A DNA stretch of 64,000 nt from Streptomyces sp. R21 (GTDB lineage: Bacteria > Actinomycetota > Actinomycetes > Streptomycetales > Streptomycetaceae): positions 7,295,001 to 7,359,000 of the forward strand of contig NZ_CP163435.1 in assembly GCF_041051975.1 (NCBI RefSeq), written 5' to 3'. A model generated the notes under the pieces. It was given only the letters and a program-made list of their open reading frames with translations, was not told where the DNA came from and searched no databases. Below are positions 26,124-34,839 of this stretch, piece by piece. A program made the translations under genes and the position numbers. Each line of letters opens with the position of its first letter. The stretch's first letter is position 1.

Positions 26124-27266
26124 ATGCACAAGACCCTGATCGTGACCAACGACTTCCCGCCCCGGCCCGGTGGCATCCAGGCGTTCCTGCACAACATGGC
26201 GCTGCGCCTGGACCCGGAGCGGCTCGTCGTCTACGCCTCCACCTGGAAGCGCAGCCGAGAGGGCGTCGAGGCGACCGCCGCCTTCGACGCCGAGCAGCCC
26301 TTCACCGTCGTACGGGACCGCACGACCATGCTGCTGCCGACACCGGCCGCGACCCGGCGGGCCGTCGGCCTGCTGCGCGAACACGGCTGTACGTCGGTGT
26401 GGTTCGGGGCGGCCGCGCCGCTCGGTCTGATGGCGCCCGCGCTGCGCAAGGCGGGCGCCGAGCGCCTCGTCGCCACCACGCACGGCCACGAGGCCGGCTG
26501 GGCGCAGCTCCCGGCGGCGCGCGGGCTGCTGCGCAGGATCGGCGAGTCCACGGACACGATCACCTACCTCGGGGAGTACACGCGCTCGCGGATCGCCTCC
26601 GCGCTGACCCCGGACGCCGCCTCCCGGATGGTCCAACTGCCGCCCGGCGTCGATGAGAAGACCTTCCACCCCGGTTCGGGCGGCGACGAGGTCCGGGCGC
26701 GGCTCGGGCTCACCGACCGGCCTGTCGTCGTCTGCGTCTCACGGCTCGTCGCGCGCAAGGGGCAGGACACGCTGATCCTCGCCATGCCGCGCATCCTCGC
26801 CCGGGAACCGGAGGCGGTCCTGCTGATCGTCGGCGGCGGCCCCTACGAGAAGGAGCTGCGCAGACTCGCCCAGGAGACCGGCGTCGCGGGCGCGGTCCGC
26901 TTCACCGGCGCGGTGCCCTGGAGCGAGCTGCCCGCCCACTACGGCGCGGGGGACGTCTTCGCCATGCCGTGCCGTACGCGCCGGGGCGGGCTCGACGTCG
27001 AGGGGCTCGGGATCGTGTACCTGGAGGCGTCCGCCACCGGGCTGCCCGTGGTCGCCGGGGACTCGGGCGGCGCGCCCGACGCGGTGCTCGACGGCGAGAC
27101 CGGCTGGGTCGTGCGCGGAGCCTCCCCGGAGGAAGCCGCCGACCGCATCGTCACCCTGCTCGGCGATCCCGAACTGCGCCGCCGGATGGGCGAGCGGGGG
27201 CGCGAGTGGGTCGAGGAGAAGTGGCGCTGGGACCTGCTGGCGGAGAAGTTGAAGGCGCTGCTCTAG
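26124..27266 (+). CDS. GT4 mannosyltransferase, PimB-like
   Basis: 380 residues. MHKTLIVTNDFPPRPGGIQ opens the first Rossmann half; the second has VSRLVARKGQD, VGGGPYEKEL and the EGLGIVYLEASATGLPVV nucleotide-sugar motif with catalytic E-x7-E. Closest in memory to GDP-mannose-dependent phosphatidylinositol monomannoside mannosyltransferase. TAGGGT ends eight bases before the ATG, pointing to a leaderless mRNA; a GTG start 33 bases earlier with AGGAGAG is the alternative. Divergent from the GT87 gene. Confidence 0.85.
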   Translation: MHKTLIVTNDFPPRPGGIQAFLHNMALRLDPERLVVYASTWKRSREGVEATAAFDAEQPFTVVRDRTTMLLPTPAATRRAVGLLREHGCTSVWFGAAAPLGLMAPALRKAGAERLVATTHGHEAGWAQLPAARGLLRRIGESTDTITYLGEYTRSRIASALTPDAASRMVQLPPGVDEKTFHPGSGGDEVRARLGLTDRPVVVCVSRLVARKGQDTLILAMPRILAREPEAVLLIVGGGPYEKELRRLAQETGVAGAVRFTGAVPWSELPAHYGAGDVFAMPCRTRRGGLDVEGLGIVYLEASATGLPVVAGDSGGAPDAVLDGETGWVVRGASPEEAADRIVTLLGDPELRRRMGERGREWVEEKWRWDLLAEKLKALL

Positions 27267-27281
27267 GTTCCTGGCATGTCA

Positions 27282-27316
27282 CAGGGCGCGGGTCCCCACC
27301 GGGGACCCGCGCCCTG
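27282..27316. terminator. Bidirectional terminator between pimB-like and fadD-like genes
   Basis: Perfect 16-bp arms CAGGGCGCGGGTCCCC / GGGGACCCGCGCCCTG, loop ACC, between convergent stops. Confidence 0.88.
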
Positions 27317-27336
27317 ACGTGACGTCAAAAACCCTG

Positions 27337-29133
27337 CTACTTCTGGTAGATCGCCTCGATCTCGTCCGCGTAGTCCTTCGCGACCACGTTCCGCTTGAGC
27401 TTCAGGGACGGCGTGAGGTGGCCCGACTCCTCGGTGAACTGCGAGTCGAGGATGCGGAACTTGCGCACCGACTCCGCCTTCGACACGGCCGCGTTGCCGT
27501 CGTCGACCGCGGACTGGATGGCGGCTTGCAGGTCGGCGTCGTCACGCAGCGAGACCGCGGTCGAGCCGGCGGGCTTCCCGTGCTCCTCGGCCCAACGGCC
27601 CAGGAACTCGTCGTCGATGGTGACCAGCGCGCCCACGAACGGACGCCCGTCGCCGACCACCATGCACTCCGCGACCAGCGCGTGTGCGCGGATGCGGTCC
27701 TCGATCACGGCCGGGGCGACGTTCTTGCCGCCCGCGGTGACGATGATCTCCTTCTTGCGGCCGGTGATGCGGAGGTAGCCGTCCTCGTCGAGGGTGCCGA
27801 TGTCACCGGTGTGGAACCAGCCGTCCGCCAGCGCCTCGGCGGTCGCGGCCTCGTTGTTCCAGTAGCCCTGGAAGAGGTGCTCGCCGTGCAGCAGCACCTC
27901 GCCGTCGTCGGCGATCCGCACGACCGAGCCGGGCAGCGGCTGGCCGACGGTGCCGATCTTGGTGCGGTCCCACGGGTTGAAGGCGGTGGCCGCGCAGGAC
28001 TCGGTGAGGCCGTAGCCCTCCAGGACCGTGAAGCCGATGCCACGGAAGAAGTGGCCGAGCCGCTCGCCCAGCGGCGCGCCGCCGGAGATCGCGTACTCGC
28101 CCCTGCCGCCGAGCACCGCGCGCAGCTTGCTGTAGACGAGCTTGTCGAACGTCTTGTACTTGATCTTCAGGCCGAGCGACGGGCCCGAGGAGGTGTCCAG
28201 CGCCTTGCTGTAGGCGATCGCGGTGTCCGCGGCCTTGTCGAAGATCTTGCCCTTGCCGTCCGCCTGCGCCTTGGCGCGCGCGCTGTTGTAGACCTTCTCG
28301 AAGACGCGCGGCACGCCGAGGATCAGCGTCGGCCGGAACGAGGCCAGCTCGTCGGTGAGGTTCTTGATGTCCGGGACGAGACCGAGCTTGATCGGCGCCA
28401 TCATCGGCGCGACCTGCACGAGCCGCCCGAAGACGTGCGCGAGCGGGAGGAAGAGCAGCACGGAGCACTCACCGGTACGGAACAGCGGGCGCAGCCGCTC
28501 CACGATGTTGCCGCACTCGGCGAAGAAGCTGCGGTGGGTGAGCACACAGCCCTTGGGGCGGCCGGTGGTGCCGCTGGTGTAGACGATGGTCGCCGGATCG
28601 TCCGCCTTGGCGAGCGAGCTGCGCTCCTCGACCGTCGCGTCGCTGACGTCCTGGCCCGCGCGGCCCAGCTCCTCCACACCGCCGGCCTCGATCTGCCAGA
28701 CGTGCTTGAGGGCGGGCAGCCGGTCGCGCACCGACTCGACGGTGGCGGTGTGCGTGTCCAGCTCCACGATGCAGGCGGTCGCGCCCGAGTCGCCGAGGAT
28801 CCACTGCACCTGCTCCGCCGAGCTGGTCTCGTACACCGGCACGGTGATCGCGCCTGCGCTCCAGATGGCGAAGTCGAGCAGCGTCCACTCGTAGCGGGTA
28901 CGGGACATCAGGCCGACCCGGTCGCCGGGCTGGACTCCGGAGGCGATCAGGCCCTTGGCGGCGGCCCGCACCTCGGCCAGGAAAGTCGTCGCGGTGACGT
29001 CCTGCCAGCTGCCGCCCACCTTGCGGGCGATGACGGCGACATCAGGATGCTGCGCGGCGTTTCTGCGGACGATGTCGGTCAGGTTTCCGTCCGCAGGGAC
29101 CTCGTACAAAGCCGGAAGGCTGAACTCGCGCAA
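27337..29133 (-). CDS. Long-chain fatty acyl-CoA synthetase (FadD15-like)
   Basis: 598 residues from TTG with GAGGAG eight bases upstream. AMP-binding motifs: P-loop YTSGTTGRPKG (about 182), GYGLTESCA, DGWFHTGDIG, and the catalytic C-terminal Lys in LTPSLKLKRN. Activates fatty acids to acyl-CoA through an acyl-adenylate at the membrane face. Length fits the FadD15 group rather than shorter FadD. The 296-base region upstream holds ACCGGTACGCCGGT-type dyads that could bind a TetR-family regulator; none is encoded nearby. Confidence 0.93.
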   Translation of the reverse strand: MREFSLPALYEVPADGNLTDIVRRNAAQHPDVAVIARKVGGSWQDVTATTFLAEVRAAAKGLIASGVQPGDRVGLMSRTRYEWTLLDFAIWSAGAITVPVYETSSAEQVQWILGDSGATACIVELDTHTATVESVRDRLPALKHVWQIEAGGVEELGRAGQDVSDATVEERSSLAKADDPATIVYTSGTTGRPKGCVLTHRSFFAECGNIVERLRPLFRTGECSVLLFLPLAHVFGRLVQVAPMMAPIKLGLVPDIKNLTDELASFRPTLILGVPRVFEKVYNSARAKAQADGKGKIFDKAADTAIAYSKALDTSSGPSLGLKIKYKTFDKLVYSKLRAVLGGRGEYAISGGAPLGERLGHFFRGIGFTVLEGYGLTESCAATAFNPWDRTKIGTVGQPLPGSVVRIADDGEVLLHGEHLFQGYWNNEAATAEALADGWFHTGDIGTLDEDGYLRITGRKKEIIVTAGGKNVAPAVIEDRIRAHALVAECMVVGDGRPFVGALVTIDDEFLGRWAEEHGKPAGSTAVSLRDDADLQAAIQSAVDDGNAAVSKAESVRKFRILDSQFTEESGHLTPSLKLKRNVVAKDYADEIEAIYQK

Positions 29134-29429
29134 GACTGCTGCTCCTCATAGGGCGCCGGCGCCACGACTCTGTGTGATGCGACGGTGCGGTCCAAGGCTC
29201 GGGCAGGTACCCAGAGAAGTCATTGTTGAATTCCCGAGTACGACTGGACTGCCCGGACGTTACCCACCGGTACGCCGGTTCCGATAGGGGGTCCCGGCGA
29301 GATGTTCGCTGCGTCACACGCGTTGGCGTTCCTTCGCGCAGAGTAGTCCAGGCGCTTCCTGACTAGCCAGTAACCGCAGGTCCGAACGCCTCTGTTCACG
29401 TTTGCCCCACACGCCTACGCTTGATCGTC

Positions 29430-30227
29430 ATGGCACCCACACCGGCCGGAAACCCGAGGACACGCATCCATGTGGTCAGTGACGTGCACGGCAACGCACG
29501 CGACCTGGCCAGAGCGGGCGAGGGCGCGGACGCCCTGATCTGCCTCGGTGACCTGGTTCTCTTCCTCGACTACGCCGACCACTCGCGCGGCATCTTCCCC
29601 GACCTGTTCGGCGCCCGGAACGCCGACCGGCTCGTCGAACTGCGCACCGCCCGTCGCTTCGAGGAGGCCCGGGAGCTCGGGGCACGGCTGTGGGCCGGCA
29701 TCGGGACCGACCGCGCCGCCGCCATCGAGAAGGCGGTGCGCAAGCAGTACGCCGAGTTGTTCGCCGCGTTCCCGACGCCGACGTATGCGACGTACGGCAA
29801 TGTCGACATGCCGATGCTGTGGCCGGAGTACGCCGGGCCCGGCACGACCGTGCTGGACGGCGAGCGCGTGGAGATCGGCGGCCGGACCTTCGGCTTCGTC
29901 GGCGGGGGCCTGCGCACCCCCATGCGCACCCCGTACGAGATCAGCGACGAGGAGTACGCGGCGAAGATCGAGGCCGTCGGCGAGGTCGACGTGCTCTGCA
30001 CGCACATCCCGCCGGAGGTGCCGGAGCTGGTCTACGACACGGTGGCCCGGCGCTTCGAGCGCGGCAGCCGCGCCCTGCTGGACGCGATCCGCCGCACCCG
30101 CCCCCGGTACGCCCTCTTCGGCCACGTCCACCAGCCGCTGGCGCCGCGGATGCGGATCGGGGCGACGGAATGCGTGAATGTGGGGCACTTTGCGGGGTCG
30201 GGAAGGCCGTGGGCGCTGGAGTGGTGA
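29430..30227 (+). CDS. Calcineurin-like metallophosphoesterase
   Basis: 265 residues. Motif order IHVVSDVHGNARD (D, H), LICLGDLV (GD), YGNVDMP (GN-D), LCTHIPPEV (H) and LFGHVHQP (GHVH) gives a complete dinuclear metal site. Hydrolyses phosphomonoesters or diesters; substrate unknown. No Shine-Dalgarno, and TACGCT ends eight bases before the ATG, suggesting a leaderless transcript. Same strand as the SRPBCC gene, 123 bases apart. Confidence 0.88.
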   Translation: MAPTPAGNPRTRIHVVSDVHGNARDLARAGEGADALICLGDLVLFLDYADHSRGIFPDLFGARNADRLVELRTARRFEEARELGARLWAGIGTDRAAAIEKAVRKQYAELFAAFPTPTYATYGNVDMPMLWPEYAGPGTTVLDGERVEIGGRTFGFVGGGLRTPMRTPYEISDEEYAAKIEAVGEVDVLCTHIPPEVPELVYDTVARRFERGSRALLDAIRRTRPRYALFGHVHQPLAPRMRIGATECVNVGHFAGSGRPWALEW

Positions 30228-30350
30228 GCCGCCTCGGGGCGAAGCCCAGGTGGGGGTGATAACGCCGGTGGCTGTGCGCGGTAGCCTTCACGCTGCACAC
30301 ACGTGCGCACCACCCTCCCTCACCGGACCGCATCTGGAGGAGCCACCGCG

Positions 30351-30791
30351 ATGGCGGAACACACCAGTTCGAGCATCACGATCGAGGCGGAACCGGCAGA
30401 CGTCATGGCGGTGATCGCCGACTTCGCCCGCTACCCGGACTGGACGGGAGAGGTGAAGGAGGCCGAGGTGCTCGCCACGGACGAGCGGGGCCGCGCCGAG
30501 CAGGTGCGCCTCGTCATGGACGCGGGCGCCATCAAGGACGACCAGACCCTCGGCTACACCTGGACCGGCGAGAACGAGGTCTCCTGGACCCTCGTCAAGT
30601 CCCAGATGCTCCGCTCCCTGGACGGCTCCTACATCCTCAAGCCCGCGGGCAAGGGCGCCACCGAGGTCACCTACTTGCTCACGGTCGACGTCAAGATCCC
30701 CATGCTCGGCATGATCAAGCGCAAGGCGGAGAAGGTCATCATCGACCGCGCGCTGGCGGGCCTGAAGAAGCGGGTCGAGGCGGGCGCTTAG
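30351..30791 (+). CDS. SRPBCC (Bet v1/START-like) ligand-binding protein
   Basis: 146 residues from ATG with GGAGGAG upstream. HTSSSITIEAEPADVMAVIADFARYPDWTGEVKEAEV is a typical polyketide-cyclase/dehydrase SRPBCC opening, and the C-terminal long helix (VIIDRALAGLKKRVEAG) closes the hydrophobic cavity. Stand-alone members bind lipids or coenzyme Q-like ligands. In Streptomyces this gene neighbours an ArsA-like ATPase, as here, which hints at a joint role. Ligand unknown. Confidence 0.85.
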   Translation: MAEHTSSSITIEAEPADVMAVIADFARYPDWTGEVKEAEVLATDERGRAEQVRLVMDAGAIKDDQTLGYTWTGENEVSWTLVKSQMLRSLDGSYILKPAGKGATEVTYLLTVDVKIPMLGMIKRKAEKVIIDRALAGLKKRVEAGA

Positions 30792-30798
30792 CCCGTCG

Positions 30799-30838
30799 TG
30801 GGGGTCCCCCCGCTCGAGCGAAGCCGAGAGTGGGGGAG
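30799..30838. repeat. 40-bp interspersed palindromic repeat, copy 1
   Basis: Starts TGGGGGTCCCCCCGCTCGAG and ends GAGAGTGGGGGAG; identical to the copy near 39 kb except for one base. Can fold through CCCC/GGGG and CTCG/CGAG arms. Lies just after the SRPBCC stop. Confidence 0.8.
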
Positions 30839-30873
30839 TTTGAGGACGAGGCCGTTCAGGCCGAAGCGGGGGT

Positions 30874-30893
30874 CTGGGGGCGGCAGCCCCCAG
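30874..30893 (+). terminator. Hairpin downstream of the SRPBCC gene
   Basis: CTGGGGGC / GCCCCCAG perfect 8-bp stem, loop GGCA. Part of the same repeat-rich spacer; probable terminator. Confidence 0.5.
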
Positions 30894-30961
30894 GTTTCGG
30901 GACGGGTAGGGGCGGAGGGGGCGAAAAAACCTCTCCCCACCCACAGGTACCGTTCACCTCC

Positions 30962-32137
30962 ATGCGCACCCTCCTGATCACAGGCCCCGGCGGCTCCGGC
31001 CGCACCACCGTCGCCGCGGCCACCGCGCTGAACGCCGCCCGCCAGGGCACCCGCACCCTGGTGCTCACCGCCGACCGCACCGACACCCTCGGCGCCGCCC
31101 TCGGCGTGAGAACGGGCGCGACCCCGGTCGAGGCGGCCCCCCACCTCACGGCCTGGCGCCCCGACGCCGCCACCCGCTTCCGCGAGGACCTCACCGCCTT
31201 CCAGGAGCGCGCGACCACCGCCCTCGACCTGCTCGGCGCCTCCCGCCTGGACCCCGAGGAACTCACCCCCCTCCCCGGCGCCGAGGAACTCGCCCTCCTG
31301 CGAGCCCTGCGCGACGCGGCGACGGCGCCGAAGGGGACGTACGACCTCGTGGTCGTGGACCTTCCCCCCGCCCCGCACGCCCTCGCGCTGCTCGCCCTCC
31401 CCGAGGAGCTCCGCCGCTACCTGCGCCGTCTGCTCCCGCCCGAGCGTCAGGCGGCCCGCGCCCTGCGCCCCGTGCTCGGCCGGCTCGCGGGCGTCCCGAT
31501 GCCCGCGGAGTGGCTGTACGAGACGGCCGCCCGCTGGGACGTCGAGCTGGCCGCCGTGGAAGCCGTCGTCCAGGACCGGACCACGACCGTACGGCTGGTC
31601 GCCGAGCCGGGACCGGCCGGCACCGACGCCGTACGCCAGGCCACCACCGGCTTCGCCCTGCGCGGCCTGCGCGTCGATGCCCTGGTCGCCAACCGCGTCC
31701 TGCCCGACGCCACCGAGGACACCTGGCTCGCCGCGTTCGCCGCCCAGCAGCGCAAGGCCCTGGAGGAGTGGCGGCAGACGCACGCGCTGCACGAGGTCGC
31801 CCATCTGGGGCGTGACCCGCGCGGCACCGACGACCTCGCCGACCTCGATGTACCCGATGTCAACGCGGCGCCGGCCCGTATCGAGTGGAGCGTCGCCGAC
31901 CGCCTCGCCGACGACGGCGTGCTGGTCTGGCACATCCCGCTGCCCGGCGCGATACGCGAGGAACTGGACCTCATCCGGCGCGGCGACGAACTCCTCGTCA
32001 CCGCAGGCCAGTTCCGCCGCATCGTGCCGCTCCCGTCCGCCCTGCGCCGCTGCACCGTGGACGGCGCGGCCCTGCGCGACGGCGAGCTGAGGGTCCGCTT
32101 CGCACCCGATCCCGAGCTGTGGCCGCGGACACGGTGA
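30962..32137 (+). CDS. Divergent ArsA/Get3-like ATPase with altered P-loop
   Basis: 391 residues. Overall SIMIBI/ArsA layout: LLITGPGGSGRTT at the P-loop, TADRTDTLGAALG, and YDLVVVDLPPAPHALALL where ArsA/Get3 have DTAPTGHTLRLL. The P-loop Lys is Arg, and the signature Lys at its start is Pro, so ATP hydrolysis may be weak or lost. C-terminal region (about 320-391) is beta-rich as in actinobacterial ArsA relatives. TACCGT ends eight bases before the ATG. Ends 59 bases before the DUF5304 gene. Confidence 0.78.
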   Translation: MRTLLITGPGGSGRTTVAAATALNAARQGTRTLVLTADRTDTLGAALGVRTGATPVEAAPHLTAWRPDAATRFREDLTAFQERATTALDLLGASRLDPEELTPLPGAEELALLRALRDAATAPKGTYDLVVVDLPPAPHALALLALPEELRRYLRRLLPPERQAARALRPVLGRLAGVPMPAEWLYETAARWDVELAAVEAVVQDRTTTVRLVAEPGPAGTDAVRQATTGFALRGLRVDALVANRVLPDATEDTWLAAFAAQQRKALEEWRQTHALHEVAHLGRDPRGTDDLADLDVPDVNAAPARIEWSVADRLADDGVLVWHIPLPGAIREELDLIRRGDELLVTAGQFRRIVPLPSALRRCTVDGAALRDGELRVRFAPDPELWPRTR

Positions 32138-32196
32138 ACCGCGTACCCCCGTTCGGGTAACGTCGAAGAAGGAAGCACCGTAGGCAGGAGTCCGCC

Positions 32197-32667
32197 ATGA
32201 GCGAAGAGCGCCCCCCGTACGACGCCGCTCAGGAGAGCGTGGACGACGAGGTGAGGGCGAACGACGCCGACGCCTGGGCGAAGGCGTGTGCCGAGGATCT
32301 CGCGGCGGAGAAGGCCCGCCGCCGCGCCCAGTACGGCCAGCCGCCCGGCTCGGCCGCCGAGGAACTGCGCAAGCTCGTCGACGCCGTCGCGGACAAGCTG
32401 TCCGGGATCCAGTCGCCGCTGTTCGGCGCGGTGGCCGGGGGCGCCGCGCAGCAGGTGGTCAACCAGGTCGTACAGCAGGCCAAGGCCGCTGTCGAACCCG
32501 TCATCGAACGCAACCCGGACGTCTTCGACCACCTCGCGGCCGCCGGCTCCGAGCTGCTCGCCGCCTACCGCTCGGCCGTCGAGGCCCAGGAGCGGCGCTG
32601 GACCTCCCGGGACGAGGGACCTCGCGACGAGGACACCGGTCCGGGGGAGCGGATCGACTTGGACTAG
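32197..32667 (+). CDS. DUF5304 protein upstream of glucokinase (SCO2127-like)
   Basis: 156 residues, ATG with AGGAG. Very acidic N- and C-termini around a helical core (EELRKLVDAVADKLSGIQSPL, then QQVVNQVVQQAKAAVEPVIERN). Size, position and composition match the S. coelicolor SCO2127 protein, reported (from memory) to affect glucose kinase activity and carbon catabolite repression. Sits 54 bases before glkA on the same strand. No enzymatic motif visible; an adaptor or regulator is the best guess. Confidence 0.72.
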   Translation: MSEERPPYDAAQESVDDEVRANDADAWAKACAEDLAAEKARRRAQYGQPPGSAAEELRKLVDAVADKLSGIQSPLFGAVAGGAAQQVVNQVVQQAKAAVEPVIERNPDVFDHLAAAGSELLAAYRSAVEAQERRWTSRDEGPRDEDTGPGERIDLD

Positions 32668-32721
32668 AGGCCCCTCGGGTACGGTTGGCCGTAGCGGGGC
32701 TCGACCGAAACTGAGGGATTC

Positions 32722-33675
32722 ATGGGACTCACCATCGGCGTCGATATCGGCGGCACGAAGATCGCGGCCGGTGTGGTCGACGAGGAAGGCAACATCCTCT
32801 CGACCCACAAGGTGCCGACTCCCAGCACGCCGCAGGCCATCGTGGACGCCATCGCCTCCGCCGTCGAGGGGGCACGCGCCGGTCACGACATCGTCGGCGT
32901 GGGCATCGGTGCCGCCGGATATGTGAACCGCCAGCGCTCGACGGTCTACTTCGCGCCGAACATCGACTGGCGGCAGGAGCCGCTCAAGACCGAGGTCGAG
33001 ACGCGTGTCGGTCTGCCGGTCGTCGTCGAGAACGACGCCAACGCGGCCGCGTGGGGCGAGTACAAGTTCGGTGCCGGCAAGGGCCACCGCAACGTCATCT
33101 GCATCACCCTGGGCACCGGCCTGGGCGGCGGCATCATCATCGGCAACAAGCTGCGTCGCGGGCACTTCGGCGTCGCCGCCGAGTTCGGCCACATCCGCAT
33201 GGTGCCGGACGGCCTGCTGTGCGGCTGCGGCTCGCAGGGCTGCTGGGAGCAGTACGCCTCCGGCCGCGCCCTGGTGCGGTACGCGAAGCAGCGGGCCAAC
33301 GCGACCCCCGAGAACGCGGAGGTCCTCCTCGGCCTCGGCGACGGCACCCCCGACGGCATCGAGGGCAAGCACATCTCGATGGCCGCGCGGCAGGGCGACC
33401 CGGTCGCGGTGGACTCCTACCGCGAGCTGGCCCGCTGGGCCGGCGCCGGCCTCGCCGACCTGGCCTCGCTCTTCGACCCCTCCGCCTTCATCGTCGGCGG
33501 CGGCCTCTCGGACGAGGGCGAGCTCGTCCTCGACCCCATCCGTAACTCGTACAAGCGCTGGCTCGTCGGCGGCAACTGGCGCCCGGTGGCCGACGTCATC
33601 GCGGCCCAGCTCGGCAACAAGGCGGGCCTCGTCGGCGCGGCCGACCTGGCCCGGGAGCCCGACCCGATCATGTGA
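32722..33675 (+). CDS. glkA: ROK-family glucokinase
   Basis: 317 residues, ATG. Phosphate-binding GVDIGGTKIAAGVVD, VVENDANAAAWGE with the catalytic Asp, ITLGTGLGGGI, EFGHIRM, and the ROK zinc site CGCGSQGCWEQ. Nearly identical in recall to S. coelicolor GlkA, which phosphorylates glucose and is required for glucose repression in Streptomyces. Likely co-transcribed with the DUF5304 gene; ends at a very strong terminator. Confidence 0.96.
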   Translation: MGLTIGVDIGGTKIAAGVVDEEGNILSTHKVPTPSTPQAIVDAIASAVEGARAGHDIVGVGIGAAGYVNRQRSTVYFAPNIDWRQEPLKTEVETRVGLPVVVENDANAAAWGEYKFGAGKGHRNVICITLGTGLGGGIIIGNKLRRGHFGVAAEFGHIRMVPDGLLCGCGSQGCWEQYASGRALVRYAKQRANATPENAEVLLGLGDGTPDGIEGKHISMAARQGDPVAVDSYRELARWAGAGLADLASLFDPSAFIVGGGLSDEGELVLDPIRNSYKRWLVGGNWRPVADVIAAQLGNKAGLVGAADLAREPDPIM

Positions 33676-33690
33676 CGCACGTTCACTTCG

Positions 33691-33738
33691 ACGGCTGCGC
33701 CCGCCGTACCCCGGAAGGGGTACGGCGGGCGCAGCCGT
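33691..33738 (+). terminator. 22-bp perfect hairpin terminator of glkA
   Basis: Arms begin ACGGCTGCGCCCGCCGTACC and continue two bases, loop GGAA, exact complement on the right, then TTTG. One of the strongest hairpins in the window. Confidence 0.9.
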
Positions 33739-33880
33739 TTGTGCCCTTCCGGGGCGTGCGGCGGGGCTCAGCTGCTCCCGTTACGGGGCGTGCGGCGGGC
33801 GCAGCAGTTCCTGCCCTTCCCGGGCGTACGGCGGGGCGCAGCCGTGCCCTTTCCGGCACGCGCGGCGGGCGTCGCCGTGT
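33717..33880. repeat. Degenerate repeats derived from the terminator arm
   Basis: Four imperfect copies of a block reading roughly GTGCGGCGGGCGCAG followed by a CAGTTCCTGCCCTTCC-like stretch, spaced about 40-50 bases. Confidence 0.5.
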
Positions 33881-33917
33881 CAGGACGTGGGGCCCCCGCA
33901 CGCGTATGTTGATCGTC

Positions 33918-34685
33918 ATGCCGACGAGCTTCTCTGCCGCCAGTCCGCTGCCCAACTCCCGCACCGAACCCGACGGTTCGGCCGTCATCCGGGTGCTCAG
34001 CTACAACATCCGCTCGATGCGCGACGACACCGACGCGCTCGCCCGGGTGATCACCGCCTGCGCACCCGACCTCGTCCTCATCCAGGAAGCACCGCGATTC
34101 TTCCGCTGGCGCAAGAAACTGGCCCGGCTCGCGGCCGCGTCCGGGCAGGTGGTCCTGTCGGGCGGCGCCACCGCCGCCGGCCCCGCGCTGCTGTGCTCGC
34201 TGCGGGCGACCGTGGAGCACACCGAGGACGTCCTGCTGCCCCTCACCCCCGGCGAGCACCGCCGCGGCTTCGCCACCGCCGTCGTACGGTTCGGCGGCGC
34301 CCGGCTGGGTGTCCTGAGCTGTCATCTCTCGCTGCGGGAGGACGAGCGATACGAGCAGGGCGGCATGCTCCTGGACCGGCTGGCCGGCCTCGGCACGCCG
34401 TACGCCGTAGCGGGCGGTGACCTCAACGAACGGCCCGACGGCCGCACCTTCAAACGCCTCGCCACCGCCCTGAAGGACTGCTGGTCCCTCGCCCCCTGGG
34501 GCGGCGAGCACACCTGGGCACCCGGCAACCCCTACCAGCGCATCGACGCGATCCTCGCCACCGAGGGCATCGAGGTCCTGGGCTGCGGGGTCCCGCACGG
34601 GCTCCCCGGAGTGACGGAGGAAGACCTGAGGGCGGCCACGGACCACCTTCCGGTGCTGGCCGCACTGCGAGTGCCCGCGACCTGA
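33918..34685 (+). CDS. Endonuclease/exonuclease/phosphatase (EEP) family protein
   Basis: 255 residues. VIRVLSYNIRSMRDD (N), DLVLIQEAPR (E), LSCHLSLR (H), VAGGDLNERPD (D-x-N), and ATDHLPVLA (DH) give the full EEP catalytic set. Hydrolyses phosphodiester or phosphomonoester bonds; nucleic acid, phosphoinositide or sphingolipid substrates are all possible. No ribosome site; TATGTT ends eight bases before the ATG, and the same TTGATCGTC run precedes the metallophosphoesterase start at 29.4 kb. Its last 60 bases have a second copy downstream. Confidence 0.85.
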   Translation: MPTSFSAASPLPNSRTEPDGSAVIRVLSYNIRSMRDDTDALARVITACAPDLVLIQEAPRFFRWRKKLARLAAASGQVVLSGGATAAGPALLCSLRATVEHTEDVLLPLTPGEHRRGFATAVVRFGGARLGVLSCHLSLREDERYEQGGMLLDRLAGLGTPYAVAGGDLNERPDGRTFKRLATALKDCWSLAPWGGEHTWAPGNPYQRIDAILATEGIEVLGCGVPHGLPGVTEEDLRAATDHLPVLAALRVPAT

Positions 34686-34778
34686 CCGACTCGGCCGGAC
34701 GGAGTCCGGCGCAGCCGTCCGAAGCCTGTGAGGCCCCTCGGGGCCGAGCAGTGCGAGGGCGGCGTTGGGCGGAACTGC

Positions 34779-34838
34779 CCTGAGGACGGCCACGGACCAC
34801 CTTCCGGTCCTGGCCGCCCTCAGAGTGCCGGCGTCCTG
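34779..34838 (+). pseudogene. Duplicated 3' end of the EEP gene
   Basis: 60 bases aligning with 34625-34684 at 53 positions by eye; translates to ATDHLPVLAALRVP like the true C-terminus. It lacks the rest of the gene and abuts the stop of the convergent gene. Confidence 0.65.
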
Positions 34839-34839
34839 G

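Noticed and set aside
30830..30961. N-terminal extension of the ArsA-like protein
   Set aside because: It translates the interspersed repeat and hairpin; family similarity begins at MRTLLITG.
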